A stretch of 64,000 bases of DNA from Palsa-1400 sp036501625 (lineage in GTDB: Bacteria > Verrucomicrobiota > Verrucomicrobiia > Limisphaerales > Palsa-1400): positions 62,001-126,000 of the forward strand of contig DASXZY010000041.1 in NCBI GenBank assembly GCA_036501625.1, given 5' to 3'. Below the pieces are notes generated by a model. It did no database searches, was not told the origin of the DNA, and saw only the letters and a list, made by a program, of their open reading frames with translations. Both the position numbers and the translations under genes were made by a program. Positions within the stretch are counted from its first letter, which is position 1; the number at the start of each line of letters is the position of its first letter. Positions 35,376 through 43,813 of the stretch are shown here, piece by piece.

Positions 35376-38288
35376 ATGGAACCGTCTCCAGACACTAAAC
35401 GGGCTGCTCCTCGCATTGAACTTTGGACAGTGATCGATTTGGTCGCCAACCGCTGGCCGTGGCTCGCGGCTGGGGCAGTCCTGTGCGCGGCCGCGCTCGG
35501 CCTGCTGGCGTGGAAATTCGTCGGGCCAAAATTCACCGCCACCGCCCAATTGCTTCGCTACGCCACGCCCGGCATTAGCGATTTCTTCAAGCAGGACGGC
35601 CCGATGTCGCCGGAGACCTTCGCCGGCCTCATTCAAGCGCCGGACCTTTTGCAGCGGGTCGGGGCCAAAGCCAATCCGCCCATTCCGCCGCAAATTTTCG
35701 CCCGGCAAATCAAGATTGACCCGGACGACGCCTCCGACCTGGTCAACGTGGCCTTTGCCGACCGCTCGGCGCAACAAGCGGTGGACCTGCTTAATATTTA
35801 TTTGACTAATGCGGTGGAATACTTGCGCGCGATGCAGGCCCAGGAAGTCCGGCAGGCGGCGGATTCGTATCTCAGCAAGCAAGTTGGGGAAATGGACCAG
35901 GACATCGTCGGACTCGACAAGGAATTCCACACCATGGCCCTGCCGCCGCAAATCACCAATAAAGTCGCTCAAATCGGCGGGCAATTGAACGAGTTGAGCC
36001 ATTCGCTGGCCACTCCGTCGCGGCCCTCTCCGCTTGTCGCGATGGAGATGGAAAAGCTCAATGCGGCCATGGGCGAACTGGCCATTCTCTTGTCCAAAGA
36101 CACCGAGCTCAATCCGCTGGTGCAGCAGAAACGGGCCGAGGTCAACGCGTTAAAAACGCAAATTGCCTCGGACTCGACCAACACGCTGGCCGCCATGCCT
36201 GAAATAGCCGCCGCAGCCCCGGCGGCGGCTCCGGCCCCGGCGCCGACTCTCAATCCTGAAGTGGATATCATTCGCGCCAAGCTGCTCTCCCTGGAGGAGG
36301 GCCGGGTGCAATTGGTCAACCGCCAGCGCGAGGCGGAATTGTACGTGGCCAATCCGCCTGGAGAGGCGCGCGTGTTCGCCCCGGCGGACCTCAAGACTGT
36401 GCGCACGAATCACCGTCGCATGAAGATCGCCGCCGTGACCGCGATAGGCGCGCTCGCGGGATTGGCCGGCAGCCTTATCTTGGTATTGCTGGTGGAATTC
36501 ATCGATGGCCGATTGAAGACGGCGGACGATGTCAAACGCGTCACGCGATTGCCAGTATTGACAGCTTTGGGCGACATGAAGAAAATGAACAAGGAGGCGC
36601 AAAAGCAATGGGCCTTCCGCGCGTGGACTCTATTGCAGGGCCGCCTTGCCCCAACCGCTCATCACGGGCTGGTCTGCGGGTTCACTTCCTCCGCCAAAGG
36701 CGAGGGCCGCTCCACTTGGATTCATCTTCTGGCGGAAGCGGCGAGCTTGACCGGCTTTCGCGTCTTGACAATCGCGACCCGCCCGCCTGGGCCGGACGAA
36801 ATCCCAGGCGCCGCGCACGCGGGCGATCTATTATCCGAAGGCCTTGACGCCAAAGACCCAAGTGACGGAATCGCGCCCGACTCGGCGGACAAACTCGCGC
36901 AACGCGACGTCGGCGCGTTGAATTCTCCGGGGCAAATCACGGAAAAGCTGACCGACCCGAATTCACAGCCGGTCGTTCACATCCCCTTGCCAGGCTGGGT
37001 GTGGAACCGCGAGCGGCGGCAGCAATGGCAGGAGGCGCTGGATCATTGGCGGAAGATTGAGAACATTGTGATTCTTGTGGAACTGCCGCCGGCGCACATG
37101 CCGGAGACGGTCCTGCTTGGGTCGAGCCTGCCCAATCTTGTATGGCTGGCCGATGCAAGCCAGGCGAGGGCCGCCACCACGCGCGACCAATTGGAAACGC
37201 TCCGGGATGCCCGATGCAAACTCGTTGGCGCCGTGCTCAACCGGGAAATGATCTCAACACTCCGGCGGCGGTTTCCCCGCTGGGTCACCTGCGCGGCCTT
37301 GCTCTGCTCGCTGGCCGCGACGGCCGCGCGCGCGCAATCGACGAATGCGCCGGCGGTTGCCGCGCCGCGCACCAACGAATCTTTTTCCATTGTTCATCCC
37401 TGGCAACGGGCGGAATGGCAGCAACACTTGACTCTCGGGCCAGGCGATGTCTTGAATTTTGGATTATTTGGCCAGCCGGAACTGGCGGTGCAGGAAGTGG
37501 CCATCGCGCCGGATGGCCGCGTCACTTATCTGGAAGCGCAGGACATCATGGCCAGCGGCTTGACCATCGATGAATTGCGCGACCACATGGATAAGGAGCT
37601 GGGCAAGTATTATCGCGCGCCACACACAATGATCACTCCTGTGGCGTTCCGCAGCAAAAGGTATTACATGCTGGGGAAAGTCATGCTCAAAGGCGCGTTT
37701 ATCCTGGACCGCCCCATCACGGTGCTGGAAGCCATCGCGCGCGCCAAAGGATTTGAGAACGGGCTGGTGGATCGCAATGTGGTGGACCTGGCGGATTTTT
37801 CGCGCAGCTTCATCGCGCGCGGCGGCAAACGGCTTCCGCTCGATTTCGAGAAGCTCTTTGCGTCCGGCGATCTGTCCCAAAACGTCCCCGTCGAACCTAA
37901 TGATTACATTTACATCGCGGGCGCGACCACGCCGGAGGTGTACGTTGTCGGGGAAGTCCGGCTGCCGGGGCCGGTGGGCTACACACCGAACCAAACGATC
38001 ATCACGGCCATCGCCGCCCGCGGCGGGTTCACGCAACGCGCTTACCATTCGCGGGTGCTGGTTGTGCGCGGATCGTTTGACGCGCCGCAAAGGTTCGCCG
38101 TCGATGTCTCGGACATTGTCCGCGCCCGGATTACCGATTTCCGCCTCCAGCCCAAAGATATTATTTACATCAGCCCGAGGCCTTTTGTCCGGGTTGAGGA
38201 ACTGGCCGACTTGGCTGCGACCGCATTTATCCAAGGCTTCATCACGCAGTGGGTCGATACGAAGGTCATCCAGCCTTTCGCCCAATGA
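35376..38288 (+). CDS. Wzz/Wzc-like co-polymerase with degenerate kinase domain fused to an SLBB export domain
   Basis: A 970-residue fusion for exopolysaccharide export. Residues 28-48 are a first membrane helix. Residues 50-345 are a Wzz-type periplasmic region rich in helix and ending in an Ala/Pro segment. A second helix lies at 348-375. Then comes a cytosolic BY-kinase-like domain with TSSAKGEGRST in place of Walker A, so the usual Lys is Arg (residue 445), and with no Tyr cluster. At residue 625 a complete signal-peptide-like segment begins (MISTLRRRFPRWVTCAALLC, cleavage predicted after residue 653), followed by a poly-export/SLBB region (LTLGPGDVLNFGLFGQ and two later SLBB units). Normally these are two proteins. 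The stop overlaps the next start (ATGA). Confidence 0.88.
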   Translation: MEPSPDTKRAAPRIELWTVIDLVANRWPWLAAGAVLCAAALGLLAWKFVGPKFTATAQLLRYATPGISDFFKQDGPMSPETFAGLIQAPDLLQRVGAKANPPIPPQIFARQIKIDPDDASDLVNVAFADRSAQQAVDLLNIYLTNAVEYLRAMQAQEVRQAADSYLSKQVGEMDQDIVGLDKEFHTMALPPQITNKVAQIGGQLNELSHSLATPSRPSPLVAMEMEKLNAAMGELAILLSKDTELNPLVQQKRAEVNALKTQIASDSTNTLAAMPEIAAAAPAAAPAPAPTLNPEVDIIRAKLLSLEEGRVQLVNRQREAELYVANPPGEARVFAPADLKTVRTNHRRMKIAAVTAIGALAGLAGSLILVLLVEFIDGRLKTADDVKRVTRLPVLTALGDMKKMNKEAQKQWAFRAWTLLQGRLAPTAHHGLVCGFTSSAKGEGRSTWIHLLAEAASLTGFRVLTIATRPPGPDEIPGAAHAGDLLSEGLDAKDPSDGIAPDSADKLAQRDVGALNSPGQITEKLTDPNSQPVVHIPLPGWVWNRERRQQWQEALDHWRKIENIVILVELPPAHMPETVLLGSSLPNLVWLADASQARAATTRDQLETLRDARCKLVGAVLNREMISTLRRRFPRWVTCAALLCSLAATAARAQSTNAPAVAAPRTNESFSIVHPWQRAEWQQHLTLGPGDVLNFGLFGQPELAVQEVAIAPDGRVTYLEAQDIMASGLTIDELRDHMDKELGKYYRAPHTMITPVAFRSKRYYMLGKVMLKGAFILDRPITVLEAIARAKGFENGLVDRNVVDLADFSRSFIARGGKRLPLDFEKLFASGDLSQNVPVEPNDYIYIAGATTPEVYVVGEVRLPGPVGYTPNQTIITAIAARGGFTQRAYHSRVLVVRGSFDAPQRFAVDVSDIVRARITDFRLQPKDIIYISPRPFVRVEELADLAATAFIQGFITQWVDTKVIQPFAQ

Positions 38289-39412
38289 AGAGTCTCTGGA
38301 CCAGCATAGGTTGCGCGGCGCTGGCGGTGGCTTTGGCGGGCTGCGCGCACGCGCCGCCAAATTTTCCGCCGATCGCGGCCGCCCCGGTCACGGGCATTGT
38401 CACCAACTTCGCCGGCACGAACACACTTGATCCCGCTTGGCTCAAGCCGCCGCCGGAGCCGTTTACACTGGGGCCCGGCGACCGCGTGGAAATCCAACTG
38501 GTGGGAGAAACTCCGACCAAGGTCACCACTATTGTGGCGCCGGACGGCAAAATTTACTTCGATCTGCTGCCGGGCCTGGATGTTTGGGGGCTGACACTTT
38601 CGCAGGCCAAGGCGCTGCTGGAAACGAACTATTCCCAATACGTCCGCGAGCCGCCCAAAGTGTCCATCATCCTGCGCGAGGTCAACAGCCAGCACGTTTG
38701 GGTGCTTGGGAGGGTGCAGGCGCCGGGCGTCTATCCCATGACGGGGCCGATGACGGTGCTGGAAGCCATCTCGCTGGCGGGCGGCACCATGAGTTTGACA
38801 TCCTACCGGGACCAGGAGGCGGCCGGCGTCGGCGAAGAGCTGGCCGATTTAAAACGCAGTTTCGTGGTGCGCCAAGGCAAGTGCCTGCCGGTCAATTTTG
38901 AGAAGCTATTGCTCGAAGGCGACATGTCCCAGAATATTTATTTGGAACCCGATGATTTCATTTATTTCCCGTCGGCAGCCTCGCGCGATGTCTATGTGTT
39001 GGGCGCCGTCGAGGAGCCGCGCCTGGTGCCGTATCACGAGGGAATGACGGTAGCGGGAGCGGTGGCCGGGGCTTACGGCACGTTAAAGGAAGCCTATTTG
39101 ACGCATGTCGGAGTCGTGCGCGGCTCGCTGGCCCAACCGCGCCTGGCGGTGGTGAATCTCAAGCGCATCCTGCATGGCGGCGCGGCGGATATGCCGCTGG
39201 AGCCGGGTGACATCGTCTATGTGCCGGTCTCGCCTTACAGTTATATTGACCATTACCTGGAGGTGATTCTCGACACATTTGTCAGTTCGGCCGCGATTAA
39301 TGCCGGCTCAAGCCTTGTCGGTGTGCCCTCCACTGGGACGCCGGGCGTCTTCATTCCCGTCGGCAGCGGTGTTCAGATCATTCCGCCGGCCTCGCCGCCG
39401 CCTATTCATTAA
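38285..39412 (+). CDS. Wza-like outer-membrane polysaccharide export lipoprotein
   Basis: A 375-residue lipoprotein with signal peptide and lipobox (ALAVALAGC). The poly-export domain follows (FTLGPGDRVEIQLVGETPTK), then SLBB units (VNSQHVWVLGRVQAPGVYPM, then RDVYVLGAVEEPRLVPY). It should form the periplasm-spanning outer-membrane channel for the polysaccharide. It resembles the C-terminal part of the gene before it, which points to duplication of the export domain. The start overlaps the upstream stop (ATGA), so the two are translationally coupled. The C-terminus is Pro/Gly/Ser-rich and lacks an obvious Wza-type amphipathic pore helix. Confidence 0.9.
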   Translation: MKSLWTSIGCAALAVALAGCAHAPPNFPPIAAAPVTGIVTNFAGTNTLDPAWLKPPPEPFTLGPGDRVEIQLVGETPTKVTTIVAPDGKIYFDLLPGLDVWGLTLSQAKALLETNYSQYVREPPKVSIILREVNSQHVWVLGRVQAPGVYPMTGPMTVLEAISLAGGTMSLTSYRDQEAAGVGEELADLKRSFVVRQGKCLPVNFEKLLLEGDMSQNIYLEPDDFIYFPSAASRDVYVLGAVEEPRLVPYHEGMTVAGAVAGAYGTLKEAYLTHVGVVRGSLAQPRLAVVNLKRILHGGAADMPLEPGDIVYVPVSPYSYIDHYLEVILDTFVSSAAINAGSSLVGVPSTGTPGVFIPVGSGVQIIPPASPPPIH

Positions 39413-39453
39413 ATTTACTGGGGCGTTCTCCCCATGCCGCCAGCAGTGATAGG

Positions 39454-39702
39454 ATGTATTTTGCCTCTGTTATGCAAACTATGAAGTCATCAGACGTTAA
39501 AACGAACAATCCCGCGCCCGATCAAATCGCCGCGCTGGCCCACAAAATTTACATGGACAGCGGAGAGCAGCAAGGGCGCGACCTGGAAAATTGGCTGCAG
39601 GCAGAGAAAACGCTGCGGCAACAGAACCCGTCAATGCGGACGCAGTCGCAGCAGAAAACGGAAAATGGAAGTCAGGGACGACGCCCCGCCCAGCAGTTTT
39701 GA
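39454..39702 (+). CDS. DUF2934 domain small protein
   Basis: An 82-residue protein with the short DUF2934 signature: DQIAALAHKIYMDSG followed by GRDLENWLQAEKTL. The C-terminus is polar and low in complexity. Starts at 39454, 39472 and 39481 are all in frame and none has a good ribosome-binding site. Its last 72 bases overlap the convergent yqjK-like gene, so one of the two 3' ends may be shorter in practice. The function of the domain is not known. Confidence 0.7.
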   Translation: MYFASVMQTMKSSDVKTNNPAPDQIAALAHKIYMDSGEQQGRDLENWLQAEKTLRQQNPSMRTQSQQKTENGSQGRRPAQQF

Positions 39703-39945
39703 GAAGAATGACCCCTTCTGGCCGCGCGCCGCGCGCATGCTCCGATAGGCGGAAAACCCCGCTATCGCCATGCCTGCGGCCGTGAGCCAAGGCTTCGCCG
39801 TCCGAGCCATCCCCTTGGCTTGATGGACGGCAGTTTTAATGCGCCCCCAATCCTGAGTCATTTGCGCCCGATGAACTTCCGCTTCAAGGAGCAGGCATCG
39901 TTTGCGTGTTTGCAATTTGTCTAGCGAAGCAATTCGGCCAGCCAT
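39631..39945 (-). CDS. YqjK-like protein
   Basis: A 104-residue basic protein with a charged N-terminal helix (RKRCLLLEAEVHRAQMTQDW) and a Trp/Leu/Ala hydrophobic centre near AKPWLTAAGMAIAGF. The pattern and the position, immediately after yqjD- and yqjE-like genes, match E. coli YqjK. It overlaps the yqjE-like gene by 25 bases and the convergent DUF2934 gene by 72 bases. Similarity alone is weak; the context carries the call. Confidence 0.62.
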   Translation of the reverse strand: MAGRIASLDKLQTRKRCLLLEAEVHRAQMTQDWGRIKTAVHQAKGMARTAKPWLTAAGMAIAGFSAYRSMRAARGQKGSFFSKLLGGASSLTSIFRFLLRLRPH

Positions 39946-40310
39946 TCGCGGTCCTTTCGCAATTGCGCCAGGGTTTCAGCAAAAGCCTCCCACTCGCGCC
40001 GCAACCGGGCGAGGCGCGCGTAGAAAAATAGAGCCATCCCGGCATAAACAGCCGTTAATACAATCATCGCGACGAGGGGCGCGGTATTCCAAAACACCAG
40101 AAGAACGACTATGGTCAGGGCGACTCCCGCCAGCAGCGCGAATGTCGCCATGCACAGCGCCATCAGCAGCGCCATTAAAAGCCGTTCGCGTTCCTCCTCA
40201 ACCTCCAGCAACAACAATTGCAATCGGTTCTCGCCGGCGTCCAGGGCGCGTTTGGCCATGCGCCCGGACGCGGCTCGAATCTCGCTGAACGGTGAGAAAG
40301 TCTCGCTCAT
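39921..40310 (-). CDS. YqjE-like holin-superfamily membrane protein
   Basis: A 129-residue protein with a charged N-terminal helix (ENRLQLLLLEVEEERERLL), two adjacent membrane segments (MALCMATFALLAGVALTIVV and a following one), and a charged C-terminal helix. This matches the phage-holin 3_6 superfamily that includes YqjE. These proteins are membrane-anchored; no lytic role is implied. It lies 15 bases after the YqjD-like gene on the same strand. Confidence 0.8.
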   Translation of the reverse strand: MSETFSPFSEIRAASGRMAKRALDAGENRLQLLLLEVEEERERLLMALLMALCMATFALLAGVALTIVVLLVFWNTAPLVAMIVLTAVYAGMALFFYARLARLRREWEAFAETLAQLRKDREWLAELLR

Positions 40311-40325
40311 AGCCCGTCACCCACT

Positions 40326-40625
40326 TTATTCGGTGCGGCGGGTGAGCAGAAACCCCAGCAGGGCGCCGATGCCAAAAGCCACGGCGACGGACTGGTAGGG
40401 GTTGTTGCGGATGGCCTGATCCGCGGCCTGGACCCCTTGGCTCGCTTTTTCTCGCAAGGTCGCGCAGGCTTCCCTGCCGCTTTCCAGGGCCACGTTCAAA
40501 CGCTCGCGAGCTTCCGTGACTTTTTGGTCCGTTATATCGGCCGTCGCTTCCAGAAAAGCGCGGGCCTCGTCGGCCAAAGTGCGGGCGTCATTTTTCAAGG
40601 CGGTCGGTGTTTCGTAGCGCGTCAT
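40326..40625 (-). CDS. YqjD/ElaB family (DUF883) membrane-anchored protein
   Basis: A 99-residue protein made of a long amphipathic helix followed by a single C-terminal membrane segment (PYQSVAVAFGIGALLGFLLT) and a short RRTE tail. This layout, including NPYQSVAVAFG, is characteristic of the YqjD/ElaB family, whose E. coli members bind ribosomes and anchor them to the inner membrane in stationary phase. It is the first gene of a yqjD-yqjE-yqjK-like operon. Confidence 0.87.
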   Translation of the reverse strand: MTRYETPTALKNDARTLADEARAFLEATADITDQKVTEARERLNVALESGREACATLREKASQGVQAADQAIRNNPYQSVAVAFGIGALLGFLLTRRTE

Positions 40626-40732
40626 AAGATTCCTTTCAGTTTGCGGTTCGTTTCGTTAATTTTCGTTTCCTTCCTATTCTTGAACCTAAGCCGCTCCCCG
40701 TCAAATGGGGCGAACAACTACCTAATGGGCCA

Positions 40733-42475
40733 TCAGGGGAAAAGCCGCGCGAAATATCCTCCCCGGCCGCGCAATTCCCCCGCCCCGCCCATCTCCGTCA
40801 ATTGGCCATCCTCCAGCACGACGACCCGCTCGAATCCGGCAATGGTGGCAGGGCGGTGCGCCACCATTAATGCCGTGCGCCCGCGCAACAAGGCTCGCAG
40901 GCTCTCCGCGATCAGCCCCTCGCTTTCCGCGTCCAGCGCGCTGGTCGGTTCGTCAAGCAGAATAATCGGCGCATCCTTGAGAAAGGCGCGCGCCAGATTG
41001 ATGCGCTGGCGTTCGCCCGCGCTCAGCCGGGCCGCCCCTTCGCCGATGCGGGCCTGGAATTTTCCGGGAAGCTTGTCAATAAAATCCATCGCGTTGGCCG
41101 CGCGCGCCGCCGCCGCGATTTCCTCCGCGCCCGCGCCCGGCTTGCCGCAGCCGATGTTTTCCGCCACCGTGGCCGGCAGAATGATTGGCTCTTGAAAAAC
41201 CAGCCCGATTCCCCGGCGCAGTTCCTTGAGGTCCCATTGCCGCAAATCCAATCCGCCCAACTCCACCCGGCCGCCCGCCGGATCAAGGAACCGCGGCAGA
41301 AGCAGCAGGAGCGTCGTCTTGCCCGCTCCGCTTGGCCCCACAATCGCGGCCGACTGGCCGCGCGCCAGTGAAAAGGACACGCCGCGCAGCACGTCCCAGC
41401 CCGGTTGATAGGAAAATGAAACGTCGTGAAACGCGATCCCCCCCGCGCTGGATGTCTTGCCGGCCGGGGCTGGCGATTTGATTTCGTTCGGTGTGTCAAG
41501 TATCTCGAAAATCCTCCGCGCCCCGGCCAGCGCGCCCGCGACCGTCGCGCCGACGCAGGATAACTGGCTCAACGGCTCGTAGAGCAGAACCAGGTAGGAA
41601 AGAAAAATAAACAACTGGCCGATCGTCAGCGCGCCAGCCATGACCTGCCGGGCGCCGAGCCATGTCGTCACTGCCGTCCCGCAGCCGAATATCACCGCCA
41701 CCGCGAAGCCGTAGCCCAATTCCGCGCCGTGCTGCGAGAGCCGCTCGTTTTGCGACCGTTCCGCCTCCGCGCGAAACCGGGCCGCCTCCACTTCCTCCCG
41801 CAGATAACCTTGCGTCAGCGGCAGCGCGGCCAATCCCTGCTGCACCAGAGCCGCCACCGCGCTGTCGGCCTGTTGCGCCCGCGCCGTCCGCGACCGCATG
41901 ACCGCGCCAAAATACCGCAAGCTGATGATCAGCAACGGCGCCAGCGCCAGCGATACCAATGTCAAAGGCAGATTTAATCGCGCCATAATGCCGGCCATGA
42001 ACACCAGCGACAGCGAGGCAGTCACGAATGTCACCAGCCCTTGCTGGAACAACGTCTGCACCGCATACGTGTCCCACGACGCGCGGTAAATCAGGTCTCC
42101 CGCCGTCGCGCTTTGCTGAGCCCGCAAGGAAAGCCGCAGGAGCCGCTCGAATAATTCCCCGCGCAATCTCGCCAGTCCGCGAAGGCCGGCCTGGATGGAA
42201 TAATAATTCTGCGCCGCTGAAAAAGCGCCCTGCGTGAAATGCAAAATAAAAATCGCCAGGCTCAGCCACAGAATCATCGCGGGCCTGGCCGAAGCCGGCA
42301 CGAACTGGTGCAATCCAGGCAGCGGCTTCGTTCCCAGCACCGAGTCGATCAGCAGGCCGACGGGCCAGGGTTTGAGAACATTGAGCGCCACGCTGATGAG
42401 CAGCAGAACAAAGACCCCGGCCACTCGTGACGCATCCGGGCGAAAATACTTGAGCGCGCGCAACAGGTCTTTCAT
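40733..42475 (-). CDS. ABC exporter, MsbA/LmrA-type fused permease and ATPase
   Basis: A 580-residue half-transporter with about six membrane helices in the first 320 residues, then an ATPase: Walker A GPSGAGKTT, signature LSAGERQR (the usual LSGGQ is altered), Walker B IILLDEPTSALD, and the switch His in AHRPATIAG. Such exporters move lipids, lipid-linked sugars or drugs out of the cytoplasmic leaflet. The start is ATG 42475; a TTG just before it is less likely. It is not coupled to the yqj genes (107-base gap) and is divergent from rnhB. Confidence 0.9.
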   Translation of the reverse strand: MKDLLRALKYFRPDASRVAGVFVLLLISVALNVLKPWPVGLLIDSVLGTKPLPGLHQFVPASARPAMILWLSLAIFILHFTQGAFSAAQNYYSIQAGLRGLARLRGELFERLLRLSLRAQQSATAGDLIYRASWDTYAVQTLFQQGLVTFVTASLSLVFMAGIMARLNLPLTLVSLALAPLLIISLRYFGAVMRSRTARAQQADSAVAALVQQGLAALPLTQGYLREEVEAARFRAEAERSQNERLSQHGAELGYGFAVAVIFGCGTAVTTWLGARQVMAGALTIGQLFIFLSYLVLLYEPLSQLSCVGATVAGALAGARRIFEILDTPNEIKSPAPAGKTSSAGGIAFHDVSFSYQPGWDVLRGVSFSLARGQSAAIVGPSGAGKTTLLLLLPRFLDPAGGRVELGGLDLRQWDLKELRRGIGLVFQEPIILPATVAENIGCGKPGAGAEEIAAAARAANAMDFIDKLPGKFQARIGEGAARLSAGERQRINLARAFLKDAPIILLDEPTSALDAESEGLIAESLRALLRGRTALMVAHRPATIAGFERVVVLEDGQLTEMGGAGELRGRGGYFARLFP

Positions 42476-42579
42476 CAAGTGGCCCCATGTTAAGCAGGAA
42501 CGGCGCGGTTGGGAAGGAATCGCTTGCTTGAAATTTTGATTGCGCGGGCGGCTGCTTTTCTTTCAAAGTTGGCGCCATC

Positions 42580-43236
42580 GTGGCGAAGAAGTTTTTCAAG
42601 CGCTTTCGATTCGAACTCGAATTGCTCGAGCTTCGTCTCAGCCGCATCGCCGGCGTTGATGAGGCCGGACGCGGGCCCCTCGCGGGGCCGGTCTTCGCGG
42701 CGGCTGCGGTCTTTCCGCTGGAATGGCTGCGCGGCGGATTGCCCAAACCTTTGCGGCGGATCAACGATTCCAAACAGCTTGCGCCCGAGTTGCGGGAGGA
42801 ATTATTCGCCGAGCTTACGTCCCATTCCGAATTCCAATACGCCGTCGCGCATGTCGAATCGGACGCCATTGATGGCATCAATATCTTGCAGGCGACCCAT
42901 CGCGCGATGAACCTCGCCCTGGCCCAATTGCAACCCGCCCCCGAACACGCGCTGGTCGATGGCCTGCGAGTCAAATCAATGACGATTCCGCACACGGCCA
43001 TCGTGAGCGGAGACGCGTTGAGCTATTCCATCGCCGCCGCCAGCATCCTGGCCAAGGTCAGACGGGACCGCCGCATGTTGGAATTGGACCAAGTGTATCC
43101 CGGCTACGGATTCGCCGAGCATAAGGGCTACGGGACGCCGCAACATCTGGCGGCCATCAAAAGCCTCGGCGCCTGCCCGATTCACCGGCGTTCCTTCGCG
43201 CCTTTTCGCCCGGTGCAGGAAGAATTGTTTGAGTGA
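42580..43236 (+). CDS. rnhB: Ribonuclease HII
   Basis: A 218-residue RNase HII that cuts RNA in RNA:DNA hybrids, including single ribonucleotides. It has GVDEAGRGPLAGPVFAAA with the catalytic Asp-Glu pair, INDSKQL, the third acidic residue in ALVDGLRV, and SIAAASILAKVRRDR, then HKGYGT. All catalytic positions look intact. The start is GTG 42580; no strong ribosome-binding site is seen. The stop overlaps the yraN GTG start, the common rnhB-yraN pairing. Confidence 0.95.
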   Translation: MAKKFFKRFRFELELLELRLSRIAGVDEAGRGPLAGPVFAAAAVFPLEWLRGGLPKPLRRINDSKQLAPELREELFAELTSHSEFQYAVAHVESDAIDGINILQATHRAMNLALAQLQPAPEHALVDGLRVKSMTIPHTAIVSGDALSYSIAAASILAKVRRDRRMLELDQVYPGYGFAEHKGYGTPQHLAAIKSLGACPIHRRSFAPFRPVQEELFE

Positions 43237-43667
43237 ATCTCGGCCCCCTGAAAAAACTCATCGGCTGGGGCGCGCCGGAGGCAGGGCCGGTGCAGCATCG
43301 CCACGGGCGGGCCGGCGAACGCGCGGCGAAGGAGCATCTTCACCGCGGCGGATTAAAATTCCTGACCGCCAATTTCAATTCCGGGCGGGGTGAAATCGAC
43401 TTGATTTTTCGCGATGGCGATTGCCTGGTCTTCGTGGAGGTCAAAGCGCGCGCGCGCGGCGGCTGGACGCGCCCGGCCGCGGCAGTCAATGCCCGCAAAC
43501 GCCTGCGCCTGACCCGTTGCGCTTTTGATTATCTGCGCCTTCTGAAAAACCCTCCCATCAAAATTCGGTTTGACGTTGTCGAAGTGCTGCTGGCAGATGG
43601 CGAGGTCGGCGAAGTTCGGCACTTGGCGAATACCTTTACGCTCACCGCGCCATATCGTTACGGTTAA
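43233..43667 (+). CDS. UPF0102 (YraN) endonuclease-like family protein
   Basis: A 144-residue protein with the UPF0102 core: RAGERAAKEHLHRGG, then LTANFNSGRGEIDLIFRDGD and LVFVEVKARA, which is the E-x-D...E-x-K nuclease-like pattern. It probably binds or cuts branched DNA; the family role is not settled. It starts with a GTG overlapping the rnhB stop (GTGA). Confidence 0.92.
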   Translation: MNLGPLKKLIGWGAPEAGPVQHRHGRAGERAAKEHLHRGGLKFLTANFNSGRGEIDLIFRDGDCLVFVEVKARARGGWTRPAAAVNARKRLRLTRCAFDYLRLLKNPPIKIRFDVVEVLLADGEVGEVRHLANTFTLTAPYRYG

Positions 43668-43813
43668 AACGACGCTCGTGACGCGCGCAAAGTATGATTG
43701 ATATCAATAAAGATTCCCCGGAGCTGGCCGCACTTTTCCGCGAGACAGTCAACGGCTCCCACAAAACCCATAAGAACGGCGACATCCAGAAAATCCTCGA
43801 CCGGGTGAGGCGT

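Noticed and set aside
39419..39434. TGGGG/CCCCA hairpin after the Wza-like gene as a terminator
   Set aside because: The stem is only five bases and no T-run follows.
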